DNA of 64,000 nucleotides from assembly GCA_001636815.1 (NCBI GenBank), contig AZHD01000001.1, positions 1,515,359 to 1,579,358 on the forward strand, read 5' to 3'. Position numbers and translations under genes: made by a program. Below the pieces are notes generated by a model. It ran no database searches, was not told where the DNA came from, and worked only from the letters and a program-made list of their open reading frames with translations. This document shows, one piece after another, positions 32,201-44,321 of the stretch (within the stretch, counting starts at the first letter, position 1; each line of letters opens with the position of its first letter). The DNA comes from Niveomyces insectorum RCEF 264 (taxonomy: Eukaryota; Ascomycota; Sordariomycetes; Hypocreales; Cordycipitaceae).

Positions 32201-33924
32201 TGCTCTCGGCTGCTCTCCCCTTCTTCACGCCGAAGCTCTTGTCCCAGCGTTGTGATGGAGCGGCGGGGCGGAACGGCGGACACGTCGAAGCTGCTCCGGG
32301 ACAAAAGCGGTCCATCCAGGCCGCTGCCGCCGGGAACGGTGAGCGCACCGGCTGTCTGCCCGAGAGACGCGCCCGCGTCGTCTGCCGCCGGGCCGGTTGG
32401 CAGCGCCGCCATCTCCAATGCGCGGGCCGAGAAATCGGCAATCGCAGGCGGGGTGATAGCGAAAGCCGGGTCGACACCGCCCACGGAGAGCGACGCGTTG
32501 TCGCGGGCCATACTCGCTTCAAAGGCCTTCTTCTTGGCTACCTCAAACACCTCGAGCCACTCGATCAGCTGCCCCTGGGTCTCGGCTTGCAGCGTGAGGT
32601 TTTGGCTCTTGGTCTTGACTTCGAAGCAGAAGCGGCGCTCTTCCTGCACGGCCGGCTTGGCGCTGCACAGGAGCACGCCGATGTCGTCCCCCTGCAGCAC
32701 GCCCTGGGGCCCCTGGACGAGCCAGCCAAAGATACCGTCGCGGCAGTAGAACCAGCGGTGCACCCAGTTCACGCGCGCGGGCTTGCCGGTGACGGTGCGC
32801 AAAAACAACCACCCCTGCTTCTCGGAGATGCTGGCGGCCTGCGTCGGACGCAGGTTGACGGGGCCCCGGGACCCCAGGAACGGCACGGTGGAGGCGCTGT
32901 AGTCGTCCAGCTCGCGCGACGGCTTGATGGTGGCCAGGGTGGTCTCGCCGACGTCGCGGCGCGCGACCTGCAGCTCGCGCCGCAGCGCGGCTTCGGACAG
33001 CTCAATCTCCTTGGCCCAGCCGCGGATGCGCTCCATCTCCTCGCCCCACTTGGCCGCGCGCGTGTCGGTGTCGCGGGTGCGCTTCATGTCGCGCCAAAAG
33101 TCGGCCGACACGCGCGTGAGCAGCTTGTCCAGGCCGGACCGCAGCTGCGGTCCGGCCTGGCAAAAGTCCATGGACGTCTTGAGGTAGGCCCGGCGCGTCT
33201 CGTACAGGGAAAAGGCGTCCTCGCGCAGCGCCGACGGCTCCTTGGTCTTGGACTGGCCGACGTAGCGCGCCAGGGTGGCGTCGTAGGTCTTTTGGGAGTG
33301 CTCGAGGGCGCGGCGGGTCTCTTTGAAATTGCGCAGCTCGCCGTGCAGGAAGCCGCGGATGGGTTCGGCGTTGACGGCGTCGAAGCGGCGCAGGGCGTTG
33401 GCGACCTGCGCCCACCAGTCGCGCGAGCCATCGCTCACGCGCTGCAGCGCCAGCAGGGTGTGGTCGGCGTCGATAACGCAGTCGGCGGCGCCGGCCGGCG
33501 GGACAATCTTGGCGAGGTAGTGGTTGATGGAGTCTTCGAGGCCGGCAAAGTCGTGGACGAGCTTGGCGGTGCTCTTGACGTAGCTCTCGAGCCACCGCTC
33601 GATGGCGTCGATCTGCTCGCCGAACAAAACGGCGCTGGCCCGAAAGGACGGCGAGTCGAGTGCGGCCTCGTGCAGGCCAACAGCAATGGACGGTCGGGAG
33701 GGGGGGAGGGACGGGTTTGCGGACGGGGACGTGGACGCGGACACCTGTGTCTGCGCCACAGGCGGCAGCGGCAGCGACGTCAGTGGATGCGAAGCCGGCG
33801 GGACGGGTGAGGTGGCAATGCGGGCATTGATGTTGCCACTGCCGCCGCCGCCGCCGGCACTTCCGCCGGCATTCCCATCCGCAGACGCCGGAACCGCCGG
33901 CGGGCCGGAGGTCGCTTCGGCCAT
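29288..33924 (-). CDS. SIP3: Sip3/Lam-type BAR-PH-VASt sterol transfer protein
   Basis: Homologue of yeast Sip3/Lam3 and Ysp1/Lam1, ER-anchored proteins at membrane contact sites that belong to a sterol-transfer family. Exons 33924-29867 and 29753-29288 (113-nt intron with GTAAGT donor) give 1507 residues in phase. Order: Pro/Gly/Ser-rich N-terminus; BAR-like helical region about 85-335; PH domain about 380-480 (EKQGWLFLRTVTGKPARVNW, WFYCRDGIFGWLV, FCFEVKTK, LIEWLEVFE); low-complexity linker; GRAM-like segment near 840-930 (FRLLFPSVPLDEKLVLVF, GRVYVSADNMYFYSQ); VASt domain about 1020-1220 (PDDMQKKVAERHFEISAKA to VKVDWSKAPPFSRHLVE); hydrophobic segment near 1275-1315, likely membrane anchor; then a C-terminal helical tail. 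The start ATG at 33924 opens MAEATSGPPAVPASADG. Confidence 0.9.
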
Positions 33925-36900
33925 TGTTCAGGTTGCCTTGTTGGGCACACGAAAAGCGACGCTTCGAAAATGGAAGTCGGTCAGTCGTCGGCTTTCGTTT
34001 CGTTGCGCATGGTTTGCGATGGAGTCGAGACGATGATCGAAAGGTTCAGTTGGGCGGCGGACTTGCTTGAAGTCGTGGAGATGCAGCAAAGCGGCGGCAA
34101 ACAAAATAAGGGGAAGGTGAGGAAGCCTCTGACGTCGTCTGTGCTTCCCCCTGTAGCTTGGAGCTGTAATTAATACCCCATATTGTTGCACCAAAACTAC
34201 CGTTACTGAAGTCACGTGTCCGTTGTACAAGAAAATGGGTGTCAAAATAGAGCATTCGTCCTTGTGATTCACTACCAAAGATGCCCGTCTAAAAAATTTT
34301 AGATAAAGAAAAGAGTGAAAAAAACACGTCTTTTGTCTAAAAACCCAGTTTAGCATCTTCATTCTCGTTAAAATCAAAGTATGTATGTCGGCTGGGCAGA
34401 ACCCAAAGATGTCCCTGTTGATGACTAAGCAAACACGATATAGCTCTACACAAGAGCTTCCTCTGCATCCACCAAGATCACCGTCACCGTGCAGCTAAAC
34501 TCGTGCGGCGGACAGTTAGTTGTCTCTTTGTGGGACGGCGTGCCGTGGTCTTCAGGACAATAATTTAGCAGAAAGCAAGGCAGGCCCTGAAAACGCGGGT
34601 GGGCGGCTGCTGCAGCAGAGTGGACCCTGCAAGCTGTGAGGACCAGTAAAAATTCTAGCAGGAAAAAAAAACGCTGAATGCCGGAATACAGGGCATTTTG
34701 CAGTGAGGCTGGGTGCAGGTTCCTCCTACAGTAGCTCGCCCTGCGGCGGCCCCGAGGGCCTGACGTAGGGCTTGCTGGCTGCCTCCAGGCCAGCTGCAGG
34801 GACAACGCACCTAGAGTGAGGGAGAGGCGAAAGCACGAAACAAAAAGCTGAAAACAAAAGAAAAACTACGAGTACGCATGCAAGGCGACCCTGCATGACG
34901 ACAAGACCTTCACTACCCAATCTGCCGGGTTTTTTTTAGCTGCAGGGTGTGCAGTCTTTGCGTGTCCGTCGTTGTTGGCTAGGCAGACAGGTAAAAAGAA
35001 TGACGTTGATAGAGGAAAACAGCGTGGAAATAATGCTTGGATATGATGTAGTGTTTTAGGGCAAAGGGGTGAATATACGACGTACGAATGGGGCCGTTCT
35101 TGTCGTCGTTTGCCAGTGAAATCGTTGATGCATCCCAGACGACGACGACGACGACGAAGCAAAATGATCGGCATCCGCGTTGATCGTCGTGCATGGCGAA
35201 TAAGTATGCATACGCGGTTGCGTATCGCCCCTTTGTGCTTTGTACGCGGCCTCAGTGTTTTTTTTTTTTCAGCTGGCCATGGATCCGGATGGCAAAACCC
35301 CCAAAGCGGCCATCCAACCAGGCCATCTGGTGAGGAAGACAGTAGGCGACTGATATACAGGAGCTGCCAATGCCGCGAGAAATTCTGTGGCGCATGCTCC
35401 TTTCAACAATTCTACGTATGCTCATTGCACAAAGAAAAAGAATCATCATGCGCTCGATGTCGTCTGACGGGCTTCGTGTGGACGACGCAAACTGGCTCTC
35501 TGAGCCAGTCGTTGACAGTGCATTTTGCCTCCCCCTTACGGATGCATAGCTAGCATAAGAAAAGGGACCAAAGACGCTTTAGCGGACGTAACTCCGTACA
35601 ACTACTGAGGGTGAGCAAGCATACGGCTTACTATAACGCCCCTGTCCCAAGTCTGTCCTCTTGTCCTGTTCCCTGTTGGTTCCAACGTCCTCGAGTCAAC
35701 TGCGGGCCGCTTAACAACGGACCGCTAATCAGCAGGGCGTGCGTGAGAAGAAAAAGCCCGGCCAGGCTGCCGAAAAAGCGGTTCAAACCCCCCCGTTTTC
35801 CACCTGTCAACCACTGGACCCTTACACCCAAAAGAGGCAACCCGCTGCAAAGCCGAAAAAATGCATGTGACTTTCCCGAGCCTGAAACAAGGAAAGGAAA
35901 AAAGGAAAAAATTCAAAACTCAAAAAAAGGAAAAAGGAAAAAGAAAAAAGAAAACCAGAAACTGGACTGGCAGAGATCAACTGACCAGCGGCCACCGCCA
36001 AAACCCCCATCACGAGGCTGGCGTACAACCATTCCAGATCTTATCCCCATTTTCTTTGGTTGACGCAAGCATCCATGTTCCCTTTCAGTGGATTCGGAAA
36101 CCCACGGCAGACAGGGTTGCACGGGCGACGGGGAAAGGATTGTTCGTTGGTTTGTCCCAAAAATGGGCGGCTTCATAGGGTTTCTGAACTTGGAACCTGG
36201 AGCCTTTTGCAAGAGGACAGTGTGTCGCCGCTGCATTCTGATTTGTACGTCATTTTTTGGGGACCTGTTGGTCGAGTTTGTAGAGGTTGCCTAGGCTCGT
36301 CCTTGTTTGCCTCTACGACGTCGAAGCCCATAATATCACGGCGTGGTATTGATTAAAAAACATCTGTTTCACTGATTAAACCGCAACTTTCCGCATCTGA
36401 ACGCCCCGACGGCTGCAACGCTGAGTCTCGTCCGTACACGTTCTAATCGCGTTGAGCCACACCGCCCCAATACGATCTCGTCTTAACCAATCTATATAGC
36501 TATGAGGAAGACACTTTAAAATTCTCATCGCGTCCCTCTTTCGCTTACGACCATCCGCCCGTCAAGATGTTTGTCAAGATGCTTGTATACCCGGCACCGA
36601 CAACGGCTTCAATGTCTCGAGTTTGTTGGGATCGGGCCAAGAAGAGGCTGTTGGCTGTCGACGCTCGTATCCCAAATATACGAGCCGCGCCAATCTGCTC
36701 GATGTAATGCGGACGCATAAAAGTGTATGTTTATTGTCTCCGTGGATGTGGCTCCTCATTTGTTTTAAATGGCAGCCTCCTCTATTTACGTCGAAAATTG
36801 TAAGCCCAGCAATGTGTTTATAGTAGGTGTCGAACCGATGTCGGTATCTGGTTCTTTGGCGTAGGGGCTTTTCCTTGCCATCGTTGTATAAACGTGCATA

Positions 36901-38385
36901 CAAAAACCGCGGGATAAACCACCTTGCGCCTCATTTTGACATTACACGCGTATGAGCTACGTACACGCCTCCTGTCCGCCCCATTTGCTAGGATTTGACG
37001 CGTTGGCTGACGGTTTTCTCGCTTGTCCTCGGGTCCTATCTTCGGTTTCGTTTCGTTTACCTTTTTGTTCACTTTTTTCGCCACCACTTACGGGATAATA
37101 CCCTTTTCAATATCTTTTCTTCTCAGCCAAGAGAAAACATGCTCGTCCGTCGGGGAAAATGGGAAGCAGCAAGAGACGCATTGTCCGTCTAAAAGTGATG
37201 ATACCATGACCAAAGACCCCCTCTCCCGGGATTTTTACCTCACCCCAACGATCCAGCTGCTCAGCCTTTGACCGAGTCTATTGACTGGTGGCTCGCTTCG
37301 TTTTATCGACCTGCAGCTTCGATTGATTCTATTTTTTTCATTCGCCGGTCCTACGATCCTCGGCCGCGTCGGCGCAATGCGGCATGCAAGCGAAACGTTC
37401 GACGCGATACGCATCTTCCATGCAATGATTTTCTCCTGTTTTTTACTTTCCATTTATTTAGTCTTTCTTTTTATTATCTGTTTCATTACCTGTTTTTTTT
37501 TTTTTTTTACTTTTCTTCTACCTCGTTTCGGTACGTTTAATCGGCCGTGATGAGCAGGCCGTTTCGTGGCTCGGATTGGCTGGTTTTCCGAAATAAGAGG
37601 GCGCACATCCAGGATAGTCGTTCCCCCCTTTCCATCTTCGCCGTAACAACATGTTTTGTACTCCGTATAGCACATGGAATGAACTAAGGGGAAAAAAGAG
37701 GGAAACGTGAAGCGAGCCATATTACTCGTAGATGGTTTGTGAGCTACTACAGGATCCGCAGCTTACCTCGAGCGGACACTAGGACACAGCCGAAAAAGGG
37801 GGAAACTGATGCTCCCGTGAACCGGTGACGAAGTTGAAAGAAGGGGACAGTGGCGAGCGAGTTGACCATGTCCCACGTTTGCCCGTACGGGTTGTGTGTT
37901 GGACGTTGTCCGGGCAGCACATGAGACGCCTTTCATAGCTGTGGCTGTCACGATAACCCGTCTTTAAAAACCAGGCAGAGGCCCATGGGACAGCTTAGGT
38001 CCTTGCAATGGAAAACAAACCAGAAAGCAACAGCAGCAGACATCAACTGTGGATAATACCTACAACTACAACGGCCGAAAAAGCATGCCAAAGGCTGAAA
38101 GTGCACGACATATTCCGCCATAGATGGACCCCAGGAACGGCCAATTTAAACGGCTGACGGTTTCTTATCCTTGTGTCTATTTCTGCTCAGTTCACATCCG
38201 TTTCAAAACGAGACAGACAGGAAGCTGTTGCGCCAGAGGAACGTGTTGATACAAAACCACGCAAGCGACCTTTCACGACAAGTCTGGTTGGTATGTGTGT
38301 ATGAACGCCCCCATAACACTAGAAAAGAACCGGCCCCACCCTCTTTTCTGGCCACTGCGACTAACGGCCGGGACGCTTCGTTGTC

Positions 38386-38640
38386 ATTGGCTGGAAATTC
38401 CAGCCAGCCAGCCAATCACACCCCAGAACACACCTTTCGGGAAGGCTGCTCACCGGGGTCCGTTGCGACCAGGGTCGATACGGCGTGTGATTGGCCGGTT
38501 GCGTTCTTTTGGTATAAGTCCGTCTCAAAGAGTGTATTTTTTCCTTTTTCGGCCGGGTCGACCCCCTTTTCTCCTTTTTTCTTTTTTCTTCTCATTTTTC
38601 TTCTCAGCTCACCCCCCCTCGCCCTTCCAGACCTACAACG
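38386..38640 (+). promoter_or_regulatory. Promoter-like element without an ORF
   Basis: CCAAT-type pentamers at 38386-38390 (ATTGG), 38412-38416 (CCAAT) and 38490-38494 (ATTGG) are followed by TATAAG at 38513-38518 and a CT-rich stretch to about 38635. ATTGGCTGG and CCAGCCAAT (38386-38394 and 38408-38416) form a perfect 9-bp inverted repeat. This order matches fungal core promoters such as the one proposed for the ELO gene at 52150-52212. No convincing coding sequence follows, so it may drive a non-coding transcript or be fortuitous. Confidence 0.35.
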
Positions 38641-40122
38641 ACATCGTACGCCTACGTAGTACTTGATAAAATCAAAAGAGCACTGGAAAACAAAAGAACA
38701 AAAACGGTGTGGCAATGTACGTTGGCCGATGGACCAGGGCACAGAGGTTCTGTTTTCTCTTTGCTTAACAAGGGTATCACCACGAACATTCACTGCTTAG
38801 TGTTATTTGTCCTTGGCTCTTCTTCGTTATATGTACCAACCTGGGTCCGTTGTATACCGTCTTGTCAAAATGACCACCACTCCTTGGCCTATGTACTCCG
38901 TCTGTATATTCAAACGTACACCCTCCCCTTCATCTCTTTTCTTCTATTAAACACGTTTACCCCGTTAATGATTTCCTTCATCCTTGGCCCTCTCTTATCT
39001 GGCCTTTTCGGTGGGTTTGAAACATGTCCTCTCCTGATATTACAGCCGCAGCATAGCTTTATTTCCTTTTTCTTTTCGGTTTTTTATTTTGATTATTTTC
39101 ATTTCTACTCGTTGCGGTAAAACCAAGAGCTGCGCTTCAGATTACGGGCCTGTTTGGGACAACGTTTAGAAGAGAGCGAGATGAAGGTGCCGGGGTATGT
39201 TATATATGTAGTGCTTCACGGGCCTATTTGATGATCTTGGACCTTGCTATCGGCACGCCCTTTTCGTTCCTGGTTTTTCTTTTTTTGCTTTTGATTTACG
39301 CTTCTGATTTTCGTCTCCCCCGTTCTTCCCCCCTCTATTCTTACAACTACGACTCTGTAGTTTCCACTTCGACTTTCATTGGATATCTGATCCATTTCTT
39401 CTATCCATTGCCTCCGCGGTTACATCCTCCGGCTTGGAGGGCCATGAATAAAGCCGAGCAGCGCGCTTACGGCTGTTTCAAGTCTTCTTTTATTCTTGTG
39501 TCGTAATGCCTACGCTTTGTAGAGTCAAAGGAGACAAGCTCCGACGTGTCTGTGCCCTTTGTTTTCTCCATCGTTGTGTCTGGACCCATCCCGTCTCTCC
39601 ACTCCAACCACCATCATACACTTCCCCCCCCCTCCCCGCCCATCGTTTCTTCATGAGCACACGACGGACAGAGTACCGTGGTCGTACGTTTGACATGCTA
39701 AAAAGGATGTACTTCGTAGCTGCCAGCATGGGTACGAAGACGGTCGTATTTTGCCATTCTAGGTCCGGTGCTAGCAGCCATTAGTGTTGGTGGAAGTGTT
39801 TGGTAGCGGAGAAAAGAAGACAAAGGAAAAGAAGTGCAAAAGAAGGAGGAGTGGGTAACGGCCAAAACTTATTCATGTATATGGACCATTTGGGAAAGTG
39901 AATTGACGAGTAGCTCCTAGACGCTCCGTTTCTTCCGCCGGCCGTGCTCGCTCAGGAAAGTTACTGACCGCGGAGGTCTCAACCTCCTCTTTCTCCCTTC
40001 GATCGCGTACTAGGCCTTCCGGTTAGGGAGTATTTTTTTGCCGTGGATGATGAAGCATTATTGAGGTATCTGCCAGCTATGCCAAACGTATTTCCCAACC
40101 AGTGTAAGCTGATTGTCTCTGC

Positions 40123-40123
<1 letters not shown>

Positions 40124-40178
<55 letters not shown>

Positions 40179-40203
40179 AAGAAAGAAAGAGAAAGAAAGA
40201 AAG
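40124..40203. repeat. Poly(A) of 53 followed by GAAA repeats
   Basis: 53 A (40124-40176), then GAAAGAAAGAGAAAG-type units. Non-coding. Confidence 0.9.
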
Positions 40204-43148
40204 AAAGGAAAAGAGCCTGCCGATATCGTTGAGATGATGGAATGACAACGACACCAAGCAAGGTTTTCTATTTCTAATGTATACTCTAATTTGGCTTCAT
40301 CAACGGTCTCCTGCATACTGTCTTGCGTGTTCTTACACATGCAGAGCATCTTGAATGCAGGATGCATGCATGATCGTTTATGGCTCGGAAGTGTGTTTCT
40401 TTTGGCGCCGCAACGTTTAAACTAATTACTCCATACTCGTACGTGCATCTGCAGACACTCTGGACAAACAAGGGACCCTACTCCGGGGCAAGTCCGTTCG
40501 ACATCCGGGCAGTCTCTTTCACACCTCTACAATTTCTGCCACTATACGTAAACAGATGAGCAGGTGCGTCGTCCAACGATTGCGGGCTCTTTTTCCTGTC
40601 GTTTTTGCTGCGACGTCGGCATAAGAATAGATGAAGCAGCAACGGTTCTTCAGCCTCTTGCGTTTTTGGAAGATGTCAACAACTGGGCTTTGTATCAAAT
40701 GCATATATTACTTACCCACCATACAACGTTCTTCAGCAATCCGCTCACCTACCATGCCGTCCCTTTCCGTCTTGTCCCGAGAAACACAGCGCTCGTTAAC
40801 CTTACTTCTCCGGCTGATGTATAGTGGTTTTGGACAGCCGCAGTCGGCGAAAAGACAAGCAGGCAACAAGAAGATACGATAAATTGAACGGCTAGCCTCA
40901 ACAATAAAACGTACGTCTGGTACTATCGTAATATATCACTTCTCACAAAACAAAAGAAGAAAACAAGGAAAAACGACGGTGGTCAAAACAAATAGACGTC
41001 CGAAAACCTGGGAACTTTGCCGGGCATGGTTGGACTGGCTGGCTTACAATCTGACAGATAGTTGTAGGATTGGGGACCCAACAAACGACTCCCAGTGTAC
41101 GGAATGGATGCCCTTTGCCAGTTGCAAGTCGACAAAGGCAAACAAACCTATGTCGAAGGATTGCGGTCTTACTCAACACCCCCGTTGAGCCCTCTCACGC
41201 CTCTTTCTCGTTCATTTGACGCAGGCCTTTCCCCACCGGCTGTGTCTGACAGGCCGCACAAGCATAATCGGGACGTGCACGCCCCGGACGACAAGCGAAG
41301 GATGCGAGTGAGCAGGGAAAAGAAACGAAACACGAAAAAAGACACTGTTAAAGAAAACTGCTGCAGACTCCGCTTGGGGAGGGTGGTGTGAGTGGAAAAA
41401 GACTAAATCAGGACTTGCGAGAGAGCGAAAAGAGCCACAGTAAACGGACAATAAGCGACGTGGAAAAGCGGCGACAAAAAAACGAAAGATGACGCCTTTT
41501 GAAATCCCCAGAAATGAAGCGAAATCAAACTGCCAGATCGTTTCTTGTTTTGCTCCGTGTTCAGCTGCCTTGGGTCGTCGCGCACCAGCTGACATAATTG
41601 CGTTGGCTGTTTTTTTATTTTTATTTTTTATTTTTTTGGGTTGTGGTCATTCGCTCTTTCCTTTCACGGCGATTCAACTGGCAGTATTCTCGAAGGCAGC
41701 CCACGACCTGCCACCGTCCTATGCAGGTCGCACCTGCACCGCCGCCCGCCTTCTGCTGGAACGTGCATGCCGTTTTTACAAGCCGTCTATGGAGTCGTCA
41801 ACTGTACATTCTGGTTCTTGCCTGTTCTGGTGTACGACGACGTACGCCGGCCCACTTTTTTGGTTAGCGGTCTGTCCTTGTCTGCCTTGGCCAGGGCCCC
41901 AAATGCCGCGCATGACCCGACCGTATACACGCAAATCGCAGCGCCGGACAGCATCCATGCAATACGCCGTAAAACACTGTTATCATACCCCCGTACTACG
42001 AGGCAATACGCAACGGACAATGTATAGCAGTAGGGGCAAAAGGAGACAGGAAATCAAGGAACAAAAAGAGACGGCATGTAACAGTCGCTCTTTCCTCCCG
42101 ACGGTGGTACGAGGCTAGCTGCTCACTTACACAGGAAGGAGCCAAATGTGTGTCGAGGGAAGGTGCTGGGGTGACAGTTGTCAAGAAAGCTTCGCAGAGA
42201 TCCATCTTGGGGAAGTCGCGTATCCACAATAACTGTCCTGGGTCGTAGATTGCCATTTCTAGGAAGTTTCTCTCTCTCTCTCTTTCTTTTGTTTCAACGC
42301 ACCTTCCGTCAGCGGCGGCGACGGCGGCGGTGACATGACCCTCCTCCATGTCTTTTTTTTTAAACACCCCTCCCTTTTGACTTCGCCCAGCCTCTCTCCA
42401 CACCTACACGCACACGCCCCCCCTTGACTTCGCCTTCGAGACTCCACCATCTTTTTTTACTTTCGCGGCGTACTTTCGCCGCTCCTTCTCTTTTCTTCCA
42501 CCTGCGACTTATACGAGTTTGTTCTCGTCCTCCGTACTCGTACATGCGGTCCTTCCTTCCTTGGTACTCATGTCGCTCTGCTCCTTCCCTCCGCCTTTAG
42601 GCCGTGGGCTGGGCCTGGGACGGCGGGAATAGCGGAGGGTGCAAAATCTCTTTGTGCGAGTATATCTCTCCCCCACCACCCTCTTTCTCACGCCGCGATA
42701 TTGTTTACGAGAGTTTCCTTTTCTCACCCTCCTTTTTCTCTCTTCACGACATCCCTTCTTCTCTTCCTCACCCTCTCCTCCCTTTCTCTTCATCTACAGT
42801 CGCGGCGTCGTCTTTGCCATCTTCTCCACCGTTCCTTGTAGTCTTCTTCTAGGAACCGCCCGGCTGCCCTTTTCCCGCATTTTGTTTATTCTTTTTTCCT
42901 TTTTTCCTTTTTTTTCTTTCCCTTTCCTTCTTTTCCTCGTTTTGCTGTTTTCTTATTTCTTTCCCCCCCCCCCCTTTCCCTTTACTTTCCCAGAGCAGTG
43001 ATCGTCCCTTTGTTTGCCACCCATCGCTTTTGCGCCGTCATCCATCCATGCCGAGGCTGTTCACCAACTCCAACTTCAGCAGCCTCAGCCTCAGCCTCCA
43101 GTCTTCTCGTGGTTGGAGCTTGCTCACAGAAAATCAGTCTCTCCCACC

Positions 43149-44321
43149 ATGCCACCACAATTGCTACCAGCATCGGCAGCTGCCTTTGCTCCCCGGGCGT
43201 CCTCCGTCAACGTCGTCTTGGGCTCCAAGGTCGAGCCGTGGCTGACGCAAACCCTCAAGCGCATCAACCGCGTCAAGCGTCCCCTTAACAACGTCCCCCA
43301 GCACCAGCGATGTCTGACCGAAACGCTCTCCTCGGAAAACGCCATCTGGACGCTCGCTTCCTTGATGGTCACCAAGGCCCCCGAGACCGAGCTCCGCAAA
43401 GACGACAACCCCCTGGTCGAGGCCCTCTTCAACTACCAGCTGATCACGGTCGAGGCCTACATTGTCCACGTCGACATGGTCTTGCGCAACGAGGTCGCCT
43501 TCAAGCTGACGCCCGACACGATCGAGACATTGATTGAGTACCACAAGGACATCCACTGCGTCGACGCCAAGGCCAACACCTACGACTGGTCCGACAAGGA
43601 GCAGCAGTGCAAAAAGCTGCACAACGACTTCGTCCAGGCCGTGAACAAGTACGTCTTCCGCACCCACGTCTCGGCTTTGGAGGGCCTCGAGGAGGACGGC
43701 GCTGGCGAGCTGCTCTGCGGCAAGAGCGACGAGGTCAAGTCCAGCATCTTTGCCATGTTCAAGCCGCTGCTCCCACCACCGCCGCCAAAAGTTGTCGACG
43801 TCTTCCGCCAACCACCCCTGCTGCCCAGCAATTCGAACGCCAACCTGAGCAGCATCTGGGCCCAGCACGCCTTTGCGTCTTCCATCGCCCATCCGCATCC
43901 GGCCATGGCTGCCGCTGCTGCCGCCGCCGCCGCCATTGCCGCCACGGCCGCGACCGCTGCCTCCATCACCACCTCTATGCCCGCGCCTGTGGATTCGTGG
44001 CGGGTGCTTCCGTCCAGTCCAAACGTCTCCGCCACCTCGGTCGACTCGAACAACACTATTTGGGCCAACATGGGCATGCAAGAGATGCACGACGAGATGC
44101 ATCAGCTGCAGCAGCAACAACAGCACATGTCGCCTTCGCCGCCTCTTGCGTACAGTCAACCGTACTCCACCGCCGGGCTTTTCTACGGCTCATCACCGCT
44201 CGTCTCGGCCCCCCTTCCGCAGCTGCCACTGCCCAGCATGCTCGCGCCACAGTGTGGTGTCAGCGTTGGCTACGGCGGCTTCGGCTGGGACCGGTACCAA
44301 GAGTACACTACCACGATCTGA
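43149..44321 (+). CDS. Uncharacterised protein with helical N-terminal domain
   Basis: I do not recognise the family. The 390-residue single-exon protein starts at the first in-frame ATG in a strong context (CCCACCATGCC). The frame stays open 45 codons upstream without an ATG. Residues about 15-190 look like a folded alpha-helical domain, with SKVEPWLTQTLKRINRVKRP, ENAIWTLASLMVTKAPE, DNPLVEALFNYQLITVEAYI, FKLTPDTIETLIEYH and NDFVQAVNKYVFRTHVS. The remainder is disordered: a Pro run, an Ala run near 260, a Gln run near 320 and a Tyr/Gly-rich end (GYGGFGWDRYQEY). The composition resembles fungal regulatory proteins, but this is inference only. It stands alone between two long intergenic stretches, and its leader is several hundred bases of CT-rich DNA. 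Confidence 0.75.
   Translation: MPPQLLPASAAAFAPRASSVNVVLGSKVEPWLTQTLKRINRVKRPLNNVPQHQRCLTETLSSENAIWTLASLMVTKAPETELRKDDNPLVEALFNYQLITVEAYIVHVDMVLRNEVAFKLTPDTIETLIEYHKDIHCVDAKANTYDWSDKEQQCKKLHNDFVQAVNKYVFRTHVSALEGLEEDGAGELLCGKSDEVKSSIFAMFKPLLPPPPPKVVDVFRQPPLLPSNSNANLSSIWAQHAFASSIAHPHPAMAAAAAAAAAIAATAATAASITTSMPAPVDSWRVLPSSPNVSATSVDSNNTIWANMGMQEMHDEMHQLQQQQQHMSPSPPLAYSQPYSTAGLFYGSSPLVSAPLPQLPLPSMLAPQCGVSVGYGGFGWDRYQEYTTTI

Larger units (their letters stand above)
33925..43148. other. Gene-poor intergenic region (9.2 kb)
   Basis: No protein gene is supportable on either strand; the longest ORFs are low-complexity and lack domains. The left 300 bases should be the Sip3-like promoter. The region contains a promoter-like CCAAT/TATA/CT-rich arrangement at 38386-38640 with no ORF behind it, a 53-base poly(A), and TACTCCGTA-type elements. 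The right 650 bases are a CT-rich leader with a possible TATA (42657-42665) for the gene at 43149. Confidence 0.6.

Noticed and set aside
38391..38403. CTGGAAATTCCAG as a heat-shock element
   Set aside because: Spacing between GAA and TTC is one base, not two, so it does not match the nGAAnnTTCn unit.
39905..40010. Possible tRNA-like hairpins near 39.9 kb and elsewhere
   Set aside because: No cloverleaf with a proper T-loop GGTTCGA block could be drawn; no tRNA is called in the window.
39850..40203. Poly(A)-ended segment as a possible SINE-like retroposon
   Set aside because: No convincing tRNA-type A and B boxes and no flanking target-site duplication seen.
41489..42118. 209-residue ORF in the second gene desert
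   Set aside because: No domain, biased Cys/Arg composition and no promoter or splice context.
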